The translations under genes and the position numbers were made by a program. From Cladocopium goreaui (Eukaryota; Sar; Dinophyceae; Suessiales; Symbiodiniaceae): 64,000 nucleotides of DNA. The notes beneath the pieces were generated by a model, which was not told the DNA's origin, did no database searches, and saw only the letters and a list, made by a program, of their open reading frames with translations. The DNA lies in contig CAMXCT020005101.1 of the NCBI GenBank assembly GCA_947184155.2, positions 62,001 through 126,000 on the forward strand, written 5' to 3'. Of the stretch, positions 43,201-53,073 are shown piece by piece. Position 1 is the stretch's first letter. Each line of letters starts with the position of its first letter.

Positions 43201-45577
43201 GTACTTAATGGTCTTAATGTAAGTCACTTAATTTGTTGCCAAATTCAACCCCTTTGACTGGAACTTCTGTAGAATTTAAGGGATGTGTTTGGACCATTTT
43301 GGACCCATTTTCTATTCTGTCACGACCTGACCATGAAAGAAGGCCATGGTGCGTGATGCGCACGGCCGGAAGATGTCGAAGAGTCTGGGCAATGTGATCG
43401 ACCCATTGGAAGTGATCGATGGCATCGATCTGGAGAATTTGCACAAGAAGCTCTATGAAGGAAATCTGCCAGATAAGGAGGGAAATGCTGAACAACCTAC
43501 ATTTTGAATAGATGTTGAATATATATATATATTCTGAAAATATATTCTGAATATATATATATATATTTGAATATGTTATAATATGTTGGGGAAGCAGCAA
43601 GTGCAAAGGTACAGCCAGGATGAGTTGGAACTGGAATGTTGGCCGGGATTCTTAGCCACACCGAACCCTGCAGGAGATTGAGAAGGCAAAGAAAGGTCAA
43701 CAGGCAGATTATCCTGAGGGAATTCCTGAGTGTGGTGCAGATGCATTGCGCTTCGGCTTGTTAGCTTATACTCTCCAAGGAAGGAATGTGAACCTGGACA
43801 TCAATCGTGTGGTGGGATATCGCCATTTCTGCAACAAAGTGTGGAATGCCACCAGATTTGGCTTGATGTACTTTGGCAACGATTTCGCTTTCCCAGGCGC
43901 ATTGCGTTCTGACCTTCCCTTGGCTTGGGAGGATAGGTGGATCCTCTCCCGACTTTCCTTCTGTGCTCAGAAGACCAATGAAAGTCTGGAGAAGTATGAG
44001 TTTGCCAATGCCACCACAGCCACCTACAGTTTTTTCCTCTATGAGCTTTGCGATGTGTACTTGGAGCTCTTGAAGCCTCGCTTCTATGGTGAAACTACAG
44101 ATGAAAAGATCCTGAAGGATCGAGGGGTGGCAAGGCATATTTTGTACGTGTGCCTCGATTGGTCCATGCGCCTGATGCATCCTTTGTTGCCATATCTCAC
44201 AGAGGAGTTGTATCAAAGGCTACCTCCATCCCCCACGAAGTGTGAAAGCATCACAGTGGCGCCCTTCCCTACCGGTGTACATGCCTGGAGAAATGAAGCC
44301 TTGGAGAGAGAGATGGAGGAGTGTGACCTTTGAATTGCTTGGTTGATAATTTGAAGAACATGTCTAAGTGTTGTGTGAAAACTTCCAGAATCATCAGAAT
44401 ATATCAGAATCCAGCACCCGGGGTGATAACAAAACATGATATATGCCAAGCTTGCAGGTGACCAGCGAGATTGCCAAGCAGTTCCGCTCCCAAAAGACCT
44501 CCTTGGGCTTTTCCCCAGGTGCTCGACCAGATGCCTACATCAGGCATAGTGACAATGATTCCAGGGCGCAGGTGGAAAAGTTGAAGAATCAGATCTCCCG
44601 CATGGCAGGTTTTGGTTCGATCCAGGTGTTGGACGCCAATGCCCCAGACCCCCATGGCACCATGCGAGACGTGGTGAACGAGAAATGCTTGATCTACACC
44701 AAGGTAGAGGGCCTGGACTTGTCCGGTGAAAAGGTCAAGCTTCAAAAGAAGGTCTCTTGGCCTTGGCGCCTAACCATAGAAAAAAGATGGAAAAACCATA
44801 GAAAACAATGGTCATGGCCCGAAATATGATGACATTCAATTCTCAAATTGGGCGAATAGGGTTATGAATGATGACAATGGTTATGATATGTTATGATTCC
44901 ATGCCACTGGTAAAACATGTTCGCTGCAACCCCTAGGTTTGCCTGCGGCCAATCCCGCATATCTTTTGACATGCTCAAATCCCTGCGCAGGGTTCAAGTT
45001 TTTGCTTTCCAAAACAACAAACACCAAAACCCTAAAACCTAAAACCCTAAAACCGAAAACCCTAAACCCTAAATTAAAACCCTAAATCCTGAAAACTATT
45101 AAATTAAAGTCAAAATCACTGCGTATAGCCAGTGTTTTCATTCATCCTCTGGTGACAAGTATATCATATTGTTTGGATCTGTTGTTTGAGTGTGGGCGAA
45201 CCAGGGGGTTGCAGGGAACATGTTTCAATATGTTGAGCCTGGGCCGTAGCCACTGTGAATCAGCAATAGATTAGGGTTATTGCACGGTATTGCACTTAAA
45301 AGTTGTGCAGTGATGTATGCCAAGTATTTGACACCTTAAAGTGGTGAAAGAAAACCCAAGAAAGACTAGCATAGACAAACTGGTCAGTGCTTAGGTAACC
45401 TCTGCTCAGAAGATGGTGGAGTCATACAAGCAGAAGATGTCCGTGCCGGGCTACGAGGAGAAAGTGCCCGCAAATGTGCGAGAGCAAAACACGATGAAGA
45501 TGCAGGCCTCTCAGAAAGAGCTTGAGGAATTGGAGAGAGCCTTGCAAAGTCTGGAGCAGGCCATGAACGGCAAATGA
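40281..45577 (+). CDS. Valyl-tRNA synthetase, complete, about nine exons
   Basis: Exons: 40281-41609; 41830-41953; about 42059-42334; 42499-42637; 43011-43102; 43343-43477; 43674-44330; 44458-44751; 45410-45577 (TGA). An Ala/Lys-rich N-terminal extension precedes the class I fold. The HIGH motif reads KLHLGHTL (about 40701-40724) and is followed by [13 protein letters not shown]. The editing domain contains [18 protein letters not shown] and [17 protein letters not shown]. The core continues with [33 protein letters not shown] and [16 protein letters not shown], which are diagnostic of ValRS. The KMSKS motif reads [14 protein letters not shown] (about 43370-43384). After it come the anticodon-binding helical domain and a C-terminal coiled-coil arm (last exon, [15 protein letters not shown]). 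The product of about 1,060 residues attaches valine to tRNA-Val. Some introns begin GC or GA rather than GT. Upstream in-frame sequence from 40164 has no ATG. Confidence 0.95.
42890..42957 (+). mobile_element. Introner/MITE-like element (family A, 3' part)
   Basis: ggctattgtggggttcacca, then gggtactagggttgtgac, then ccatggccatgtg match the right-hand half of the copies at 9673 and 54711. The left half is replaced by a tatta-type low-complexity run (about 42800-42890). It lies in the valyl-tRNA synthetase intron between 42638 and 43010. Confidence 0.65.
45028..45088 (+). repeat. Degenerate telomere-type repeat (ccctaaa) inside an intron
   Basis: About eight irregular units of the ccctaaa or ccctaaaa type on the + strand, the complement of the TTTAGGG repeat found at plant and dinoflagellate telomeres. 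It lies in the last intron of the valyl-tRNA synthetase gene. Confidence 0.85.
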
Positions 45578-46550
45578 CTGGTCAGCTAGACTTAGAGACT
45601 TAGATTCAAGCTGCGACTCAAGCTATGATTCAACTTCACTTCCTCAGGCAGTGGAGTTCGAGTCGACCATGTACAGACAACTCGTGAGTAAAAACTGAGT
45701 TTTTGATAGTTTTTGGAGCTGCCGTGTTGCCTGCCAGTTGGACTCACATGGGATGTCTCCGGATGTCTCCGGATGTCTCCGGATATGTAGCATGAGGCAC
45801 AACATGTTGGAATTCCACTGTCATAGATTGTCTGGAGCACCATCACACATGATTGCTATCTGGTAAAGCTGGTGTATTCTGCCAAGAAAACAGACTCTGC
45901 CCTCAGGTTGTGGTGCAAGCTCTACTAAGTACGAAGCTGGATGCTAAGTGCAAGGGCAAAGCAGCTTCAACTTTAGATGGAATACAGATTAATACGGAAT
46001 AATTACTTGTGATTCTTCATGACGGTCAATGAGTTTGTGACTTGACAGGGCTTGGCGTGCTACGCCTCTCTGAGTTCGTTCAAAGTCTTGAACATCTTGA
46101 AGTGCAACACTCCCATACAGTCCCTAGCAGCTGTTTGTTTGGCTGTGTGCCCAAATAACTTATATTTCGGCTCATGTCAGACGACATCTCGATATTAGCT
46201 GAACCAGTTGCCAGAGCTGCGCAGTTCATGAACCATCTCAAAAAGTCCCAGAAGGAATCAAGAATGACGAACATGCTCTGGAAGACCGCAAGATGGCAAG
46301 ATGCACAATGTTGAACTTCAAATCAGAGTAGTGTTTTGCTCCATTTGAGTGCTTGGGTGCACTCTAAGCCCCAATTCTGTGTACTTGTTTCTTGCCTGCA
46401 TCTTACCTCTGCAGCCTACATGTATGCACCCACACCCTGGGAAGTCGAGAAGTATTGAATATCGATGGAGTGCAACAATAACAGATGATAAAAATGGCAA
46501 TCGATATCAGTTTGTGAAACAGTGACTACACGGTGGTGCAAGGACCCCGT
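45578..46550 (+). other. Intergenic stretch
   Basis: No supported gene. It contains three perfect copies of the 10-base unit ggatgtctcc at about 45753-45782. Confidence 0.5.
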
Positions 46551-46560
46551 GCGGACTAAA

Positions 46561-49500
46561 TGAGCGCGCCCTGTGTGGGCTCGCGCCATTTTTGCCATGG
46601 GAGCCACATGCAGCGAGTGGCCGTCGCAGCAGGGGTCCTGTCGCTATGTGGGCTGGTGCCCAGTTTGTCCCTTGCACCACACGAGTTTTGTTGGAGTTTC
46701 TTTTAGGCACTGGGATAAAGCTCGTGGGCATAAGGCTCGTGTACTGTGCGACACAAAAGTTGAGCAGGTAGATGATGCATGCCAGCTTTGATTTTGTCAA
46801 TCATGGCCATGGCGTTCTGTTGTATATCCAACCTAAACAGTTTGGCGCTTACACTCTTAGAATCGCTTAGATCTCTATAATTCTCTATAATCATCTTGAT
46901 AATTTGGGAGTTCTCGCCAGTTTCAGCGTTGAGACCCAGAGGTTCACTCCTGCCATTCTTGATGCTGGCAGACACTGGAGAGGCGTCTTTCATCAGAGAT
47001 GGGTTCTGCAAATGCACTGCGGCTCCCTCAACTGCAAGGAAAATACTATTCCGCCGTTCGTATGGAGCTCCCATTGCTCATCATTAAGAATCAAGACGGT
47101 CATAGATCGAACCAGTACTCATAAATGGTACTCGTAGTACGCATACGATGATATACATTGATATACTGTATATGCTGTACTTACATAGAATATCCGCAAG
47201 ATCCGAAATCCACACAAGTTCCAAACCAAATCAATCCCCGTTTTGCACTTGGCCAAACCGCCAGATCCCCTTTGCCACGCTGAGAAGCCGCCGCGACCGC
47301 GGCGCCCGAAGGCAGCGATGGGTCCCGTGGCGCCAGCCGTGGCGCCGGCAGCGGCGCGGCCAGAGCCCAGCAGCTGGTCGGAAGTGCTGCAACAAATGGC
47401 ACCAGAGGTGGCTGTGATTAGTGGATGTGATAGTGGATGATGTGGATTTGAATGGCAGGGAAGACTTTTTCCCTACTTTTTCTATATGCGTTTTTTTCAT
47501 TTAGGCTGTGTTTTTGGAAAGGTGAAGATCTAGGATGTCACCAAGTCTGCAGTTGAAGTTGTTTGAGAAGAATCCGGCTCCTTTACTTTGAACAACTTGA
47601 CCAGGTGTATCGTTGGTGTCAGCAGACATAAACAGTCAGCAGGCTGAGTGCCATGCCAGGAAAGTGCGCGAGGCCGCTCCCTTCCAGTCGCCATTGCCGT
47701 GCGAAGTTGGCTTCAGCGGGTCATAATTGGAGAAGGTTTGGGCGGTTTGGGCTTGATTTCACTTGGCACAGTTGGCACACTCTTGGTATGTTGTGGTGAG
47801 TTTCAACAAGTGCGAGAATGTGGTCCTTCACTGAAATTCAAAGATGTTCACACCTGGCTACTAAAGATGCGTCTGATGGTGTGGAGGTTTGTGCCCCTGG
47901 GCGGAAGCGGCTATGACCTCGGGTGCCCTAGCAGTGGTGTGCCTTCTCGAAAGCGATGAAGAGGACATGGCGATGTTTCGACGCCGGAGTGCACAGAAAC
48001 ATCATCACCATCTCACCATCACCACAGTCAGCACCTCTATCATCACCATGGGAGTACCCTACGGTGTTTTCCTTCCGAAGTATGGAGCACATGGAACACA
48101 TCTAGGGATGATACCAGTTGTATCATATCCTCTAACATTTGCATCAATTAAGATCTACTAAAAGTGTGATAACATCAACTTGAGGGTTTAGGGGTCGTCA
48201 GGGACATCAATTAAATTTAAAAAGCTAAAATCAATATTAACATCCATTCACATCCACTCACATCCATCAAGTTCCATGAATATCCATTGATATCCATTAA
48301 CTATCATTAACATTCACATCCATCCATGAACATGATCATTAACATTATCATTAACAAACATGAAACCATCATAAACCATCATTAACATTAAAATTACTAA
48401 ACATTAGCATCAACATCCACCATCTGTCACCATCTGTCACCATCTGTCACCATCTGTCACCATCTGTCACCATCTGTCACCATTGATCCAAATCCAGGAG
48501 GTAAAGCAGCGCTTGTTGCAACATGGCCAGCTCTTGGGCCGAGCCAAGCCCCCCGCCTCGAAGAGCGCCACGACCGTGGCCCTGGCACCGCGCTGCCACG
48601 GCCTGCGAAGCTTGCGACGCTTCCACAAGGACGGGGGTTCCCCGGAAGCCTATGGAAATCCATGGATGTTTCCCATAAAATGATCTACAAATAGGATGTT
48701 AATGGATGTTCATGGATTTTCATGGATTTTGAATAATTTTCCAAATGTATCTATGTTAGTTGACTGGGTTTGGTACCTGAAATACCAACATGATGGGAAC
48801 ACATGGGAAACCCCGGTTTTGGAATCCACGGTTTATCATGATTGTTCGGGTTTAATCCCATGGTTTATCATAGGTTTACTATGGTTTATACATGTTTATA
48901 CATGTTTATACTATGGTTTATACAATTTTATTATTTAACCTTTGCCCTGTACAACTGGCCATTGAGAGTGTACCCCATTTTCAGACAACCGTGTGGTCAT
49001 GGGGTGATGTTGATGGTGGAAATGTGCCCAAATTGGCCATGAAGTATCTACTCTATGATGTGGTTGGGTGTTCTGTTTAGATGAGGCCAAGAAATCACAG
49101 AGTGGTCATACACCATGGAGGCCGACTTGCGTGCTTCAAAATCTTCAAAGACGGGATGGATCACCAGTGGACTGCTTGACTACTGTAGAGGTAACCTGCC
49201 ATGTGTGTTTCTGGCTTGAACTCGTCCCACCGCTGCCTCAGGTGTGCGACTTTTTGGACCTGAACCTGGATGAAACGAAAGCGACTTGAACCACAAGCCT
49301 TCATGGATCATGTGGGATGGGGCCACAATGGGCCACAACTCACCTGAGTAGCTTTGCCAAGTGTAAATCTCCTGAGAAGGCTGATTGAATCACATCCAAT
49401 TGCAACACTGACCGTCTTTGAGTTTTGATGGCAGAATATGGCAGGAATGACATGGATCTGGGACTGTGATATGTACGGCTGATGTATCCGGCTGTCCGTC

Positions 49501-50578
49501 GCGCGCGCATGTTTCGAGGTTCAACTGGCGCCGTTCCATCCCAAGTGGCGCTTCGAGGGCCGTCGCCTGCCGGGCGAAGGCTGGGACCACATCTCTAGAA
49601 ATCATCATGAACATTAATTAAGATCCCATTAATTAATATTAATATCCTGCATATTCATTGACATCCACCATCTATTATCATCTATTATCATCTATTATCA
49701 TCTATTATCACCTATTATCATCTATTATCATCTATTATCATCTATTATCATCTATTATCATCTATTATCATCTATTATCATCTATTATCTATCTCTCTAC
49801 CAAATCTAAATCCCAAGTCATGTTTAGGTCATTCTTTGAGGTGGAGACTATTGACCACTTCTTTCCATGAAAATGTTGATGATTTTGATGTCCAAACTTT
49901 CTCTGAGGAGATGTACCGGAGCCTGAGAGCGATGCCGCGAACTACGTGAATCGGGCGCCGATCCCGGCCTTCCACTTCTTGCGTCGCTTGGCTGGTGCTT
50001 TACCCGTGAAAATGTGTGAACCTCTTGCAAAAAAAAGTCCAGGAGAAGATCCCTACTCGTCACTATTTATGGGACGTTTGCTCCATGATTAACAAGGTAT
50101 GGCCCGATATCACTTTCCACTCAGAGGCTGATTTTCCATTCACGACATTTCACAACCAAGTCCCATCTCATCTCATCCATCTCCAGGAGTTTCAGAAGTG
50201 GAATCTGCAGCTGCTGGGCATCCCGCGGCACTCAAAGGAGGTCCTGAGGCGGCAATGGGGATGCGGCTGTCAGTTGTTGGGTGCCTATGACATGAAACCC
50301 AGCACCCACTAGTTCAACATGGGGCACCCTGAAGTGGTAAACGTGGCTGAAGAGGGAATTGGGGACAGAACCAAAGAAAACAACTCATACAAGAACATAC
50401 AAACAAAAGATATTAGATTCTAGATGATGAAAGATGATGAAAGATGAGACAAGGATCTGGAGAGACTCTAACCCATGGGCCTTGTCTCCAGGCCACGAGC
50501 GCATCAGTTGCTTTGCGCAATGCCCTGATGTTGCGGAAGAAGGGCATCAGCAACTGTGAAGAGGCCGAACTTAGCTGA
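46561..50578 (+). CDS. DUF1415-domain protein with possible targeting leader
   Basis: Core exons: about 47675-47730, with VRSWLQRVIIG; 47889-48003, starting LCPWAEAAMTSGALAVVCLL; 48496-48640, with VKQRLLQHGQLLGRAK and SATTVALAP; 49252-49290, with VCDFLDLNLDE; 49487-49600, with FEVQLAPFHPKWRFEG; about 49908-49995, with NYVNRAPIPAFHFLRR; 50490-50578, with VALRNALMLRKKGI and a final TGA. The order WL-RVIIG, LCPxA, DFLDLN, FHPxW/YxF, NYxNRxPxPxxHxLR is that of DUF1415, a short conserved bacterial and algal family of unknown function. Possible N-terminal exons are 46561-46706, with VAVAAGVLSLCGLVPSLSLA (signal-like), and 47255-47416 (Ala/Pro/Arg-rich), which together would suit a plastid leader. 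An uncertain piece lies at 50182-50290. Introns hold 10-bp arrays. Confidence 0.7.
48238..48480 (+). repeat. Degenerate catcca-type repeat followed by a 10-bp array (catctgtcac)
   Basis: About 180 bases of loose acatccatt/taacatt copies, then six perfect catctgtcac units at 48421-48480, ending just before the acceptor of the DUF1415 exon at 48496. Confidence 0.9.
49671..49790 (+). repeat. 10-bp tandem array (tctattatca)
   Basis: Twelve copies, one with c for t at its first base and the last with a changed final base. It lies between DUF1415 exons. Confidence 0.97.
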
Positions 50579-50699
50579 CAAACTGAAAGACAGAGTACGA
50601 ACAAATGTAGTAAACGAATAACAGTTGTTTCAACTGTGATGGCAATCGTAGGATGTAAAAGGTGAATGGAGATGGAGTACTAGCGATCCCCTAGAGCAC

Positions 50700-51000
50700 C
50701 TGTTGTGGATGCTTCTCCCTTTGGATTTTATCTTTCAGGTCTTGCAGAGCTGTCGAGAAGATGGCAAGAGGGCAGTGGCACAAAAAAGGGAATGATGCCG
50801 GGATGTGTTAGGTGTTGGGCCGTTGAAGTGCTTGTGGGTTGTGTAACTACTTCATTGGCAAGAACGGCACTATCCACTACATTAAGGATCAGAAAATGCA
50901 TGTGATCCCAACAAATAAGAATCCGATATTGAATGGGAATGATGTGAACAGCATCTCTGGCTGCCAGGGCGCTCTGATCGAATATGAAAACGTGTCAACT
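50700..51000 (+). CDS. Possible exon, unknown
   Basis: A frame of 53 codons, about 50843-51003, contains NYFIGKNGTIHYIKDQKMHV and ends at TAG. Codon use is more A+T-rich than that of firm exons here, so support is weak. Confidence 0.25.
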
Positions 51001-51029
51001 TAGTTCAGATTCATTGTGTTGAGGCCAAG

Positions 51030-51644
51030 AAGGACGAGACTGCCAGAAGCCCAGCAGGACTCAGATCAGCAGGAAGAACTTACAAAAGAGGTTTGTTTCA
51101 TCCTGTGCTTTCAGTAACTGTCCTCGGGGGTGCTTGTACTACTTCAGTCCAGAACACTCATCTGAGTGAGGCTGCAGCTGCAGTGCCAGAAGCCAAGAAG
51201 GAAGAAGCCAAGGCGGCTGAACCTGCTGCTACTCCAGCTGCAACACCTGCCGAAGCACCTGCTGCAGCCGCCACCCCTGCTGAAACTAAGACCGAAGCCC
51301 CAGTGGAGAAGGTGTCATCTGGAAAGGAGGAGAAGCCCATCGAGCAAAAGATGTATAAGGCCCCGCCAGCCACTCCTGCAGCCGAGGCAGCACCTGCCGA
51401 GGCTGCCCCGGCTGAAGCAGCACCCGCAGAGGCAGCACCTGCAGAGGCAGCACCTGCCGAAGCAGCACCGGCTGAAGCTGCACCGGCTGAAGCTGCCCCG
51501 GCTGAAGCAGCTCCGGCCGAAGCAGCACCCGCCGAAGCTGCCCCAGCAGAGGAAGCAGCACCAGCAGAAGAAGCACCTACAAAAGAGGCAGCACCAGCCG
51601 AGGCGCCTGCAGAAGAGGCACCAGCTGAAGCCCCAGCTGAGTGA
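51030..51644 (+). CDS. Ala/Pro/Glu-rich repeat protein
   Basis: The main exon, about 51150-51644 with TGA at 51642-51644, starts after an AG acceptor. It reads first an Ala/Lys/Glu segment (AVPEAKKEEAKAAEP), then a linker (EEKPIEQKMYKAPPATP), then about a dozen tandem APAEA pentapeptides, and ends with acidic variants (APAEEAP). A small upstream exon at about 51040-51090 (PEAQQDSDQQEELTKE) may belong. The repeats resemble disordered, histone-H1-like or linker proteins in composition. Without a folded domain no role can be assigned. The mirrored Gly/Ala/Ser frame on the minus strand is only a shadow of the repeat. Confidence 0.6.
   Translation, partial: KDETARSPAGLRSAGRTYKRGLFHPVLSVTVLGGACTTSVQNTHLSEAAAAVPEAKKEEAKAAEPAATPAATPAEAPAAAATPAETKTEAPVEKVSSGKEEKPIEQKMYKAPPATPAAEAAPAEAAPAEAAPAEAAPAEAAPAEAAPAEAAPAEAAPAEAAPAEAAPAEAAPAEEAAPAEEAPTKEAAPAEAPAEEAPAEAPAE
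51360..51620 (+). repeat. 15-bp coding repeat (APAEA pentapeptide)
   Basis: Tandem gc(a/t)ccggctgaagca-type units with synonymous variation between copies. This shows that the protein repeat is kept while the DNA drifts. Confidence 0.85.
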
Positions 51645-53060
51645 AGCAAGGCAATTTTGCCAAGCTGCAGATGCTCCGGAAGTATTCCGAGGTTTCGGGA
51701 AGCGGGAGATGATTTGATGAAACAAGATGAAATGAGTTCTGATTTTCAAGCTACAGCTTCATGTGTTGAAAGGAAGGCTGGTTTCTAGCCGGGATTTCAG
51801 GTCAAAGTTCAAAATCTGTGCTTCCCACACACACCCAGACCCAATGTGCCAACCAATTGTCCTACAAATCTAGATGATTTGTACATGTCAACTGACCGCA
51901 GTATTTGCAGTGACGTGGCGTGTGGAGGCTAAGACGGCAATACTGAGTGTAGGCTCCGTATCACGTGGGGGCAATGCAAGTTGCACGAACATGTGCTGGA
52001 ATAAGCGTGTACATCGATGTTTGAACTGAACTCTAAATGTGGCCATTTGAAGTGTAGAAAAGGATAGAAAAGGTAGAAACAAGAAAACATGTAGAACACC
52101 CATCATCCATAATCATTCTGTCCTGATCAAAATCCAATGTTCACTGAGACACGCTGTCCTCCCTCAAAGGTCTAGGAGGCTGGGAGCTCCCGTTTCGGAG
52201 TCTCCCGGCTTTGTTAGTTTGTTCAAGTAGAGGTCACCACAATATGAAATTGCAGCTATAATCATGTGCAATTCCTGACGACATAAAATGTCATGAAATA
52301 TTTCACATATTATTTATAAATAATTAATATTCTACAATTGTACGCAATGTATATGCATTGAAGTAGTTTCATATCATCCTGATGATTTGTGGCGCGGCCC
52401 GCCTCTCTGGCTTGGACTTGAGACCTTGAGGTGCGCTGCTTAAAGCAGCTCCATTTTCACGACGGATTCACAGCTTGAAGCGATTCCTCGAAGAGATAAG
52501 CTTCTCTCAGACCGCAGATCTAGGTTCCCCCCATGGAAAAAGTGGCTGCTTGAAGATGCAGCACTTGGCTGCAGCCAATGAATCCTGCTGGGATGCGGGC
52601 AACTGATTGTTGTGTGAAACCACGGGTGATTTTTTGTCCCAGCCGGAAGTCTGCCATTCTCGGAAGCTCGGAAGTGCACCACTGTCCGAATATGTTTGAA
52701 TAGTGCTGCACATAGGATTACTACATTAATGTCATAGAAATATCTTCAGTTTTTCCCAACATCTTTTGACACTTGCTGGTTGGTGAATGTTGGTGATGTT
52801 GATGGTTTCGAACCCTGTGATTCCCATCCCCTGGGACCCTGGGACCCTGTGACCCTGGGACTGTGATCCTCCGCTGTAGCGGCTGAGCTGTAGCCGCTAT
52901 GATTCAACCCGCTTTCGTTGGCAGCTCATTGGTGCAGGTGCCAACCTGGGCTGGGACCAAGGGTTGCTTTCTCTGTGGCTTTCACCTGGGTGTGTCTTAA
53001 AAAAATGCTATGTAGATTGGAGGAAACTGATGATTAACTTGTATCAAATTTTGGGTAATT
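51645..53060 (+). other. Stretch without a recognisable gene
   Basis: I see no supported exon, except a weak one at about 52915-52985 (LIGAGANLGWDQGLLSLWL). A short gggaccct repeat lies at 52837-52862. Minus-strand frames at 52440-52713 overlap each other and carry no motif. Confidence 0.4.
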
Positions 53061-53073
53061 ACCTTCTTTTCAG

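Noticed and set aside
47889..48161. Single ORF 47889-48161 as a complete protein
   Set aside because: It has no ATG start. Its first 38 codons match the DUF1415 LCPxA region, while the rest is His/Thr-rich translated repeat, so it is an exon followed by intron read-through.
51158..51649. Long minus-strand Gly/Ala/Ser frame and a second + strand Leu/Pro/Gln frame
   Set aside because: Both are shadows of the 15-bp APAEA coding repeat, which stays open in all frames.
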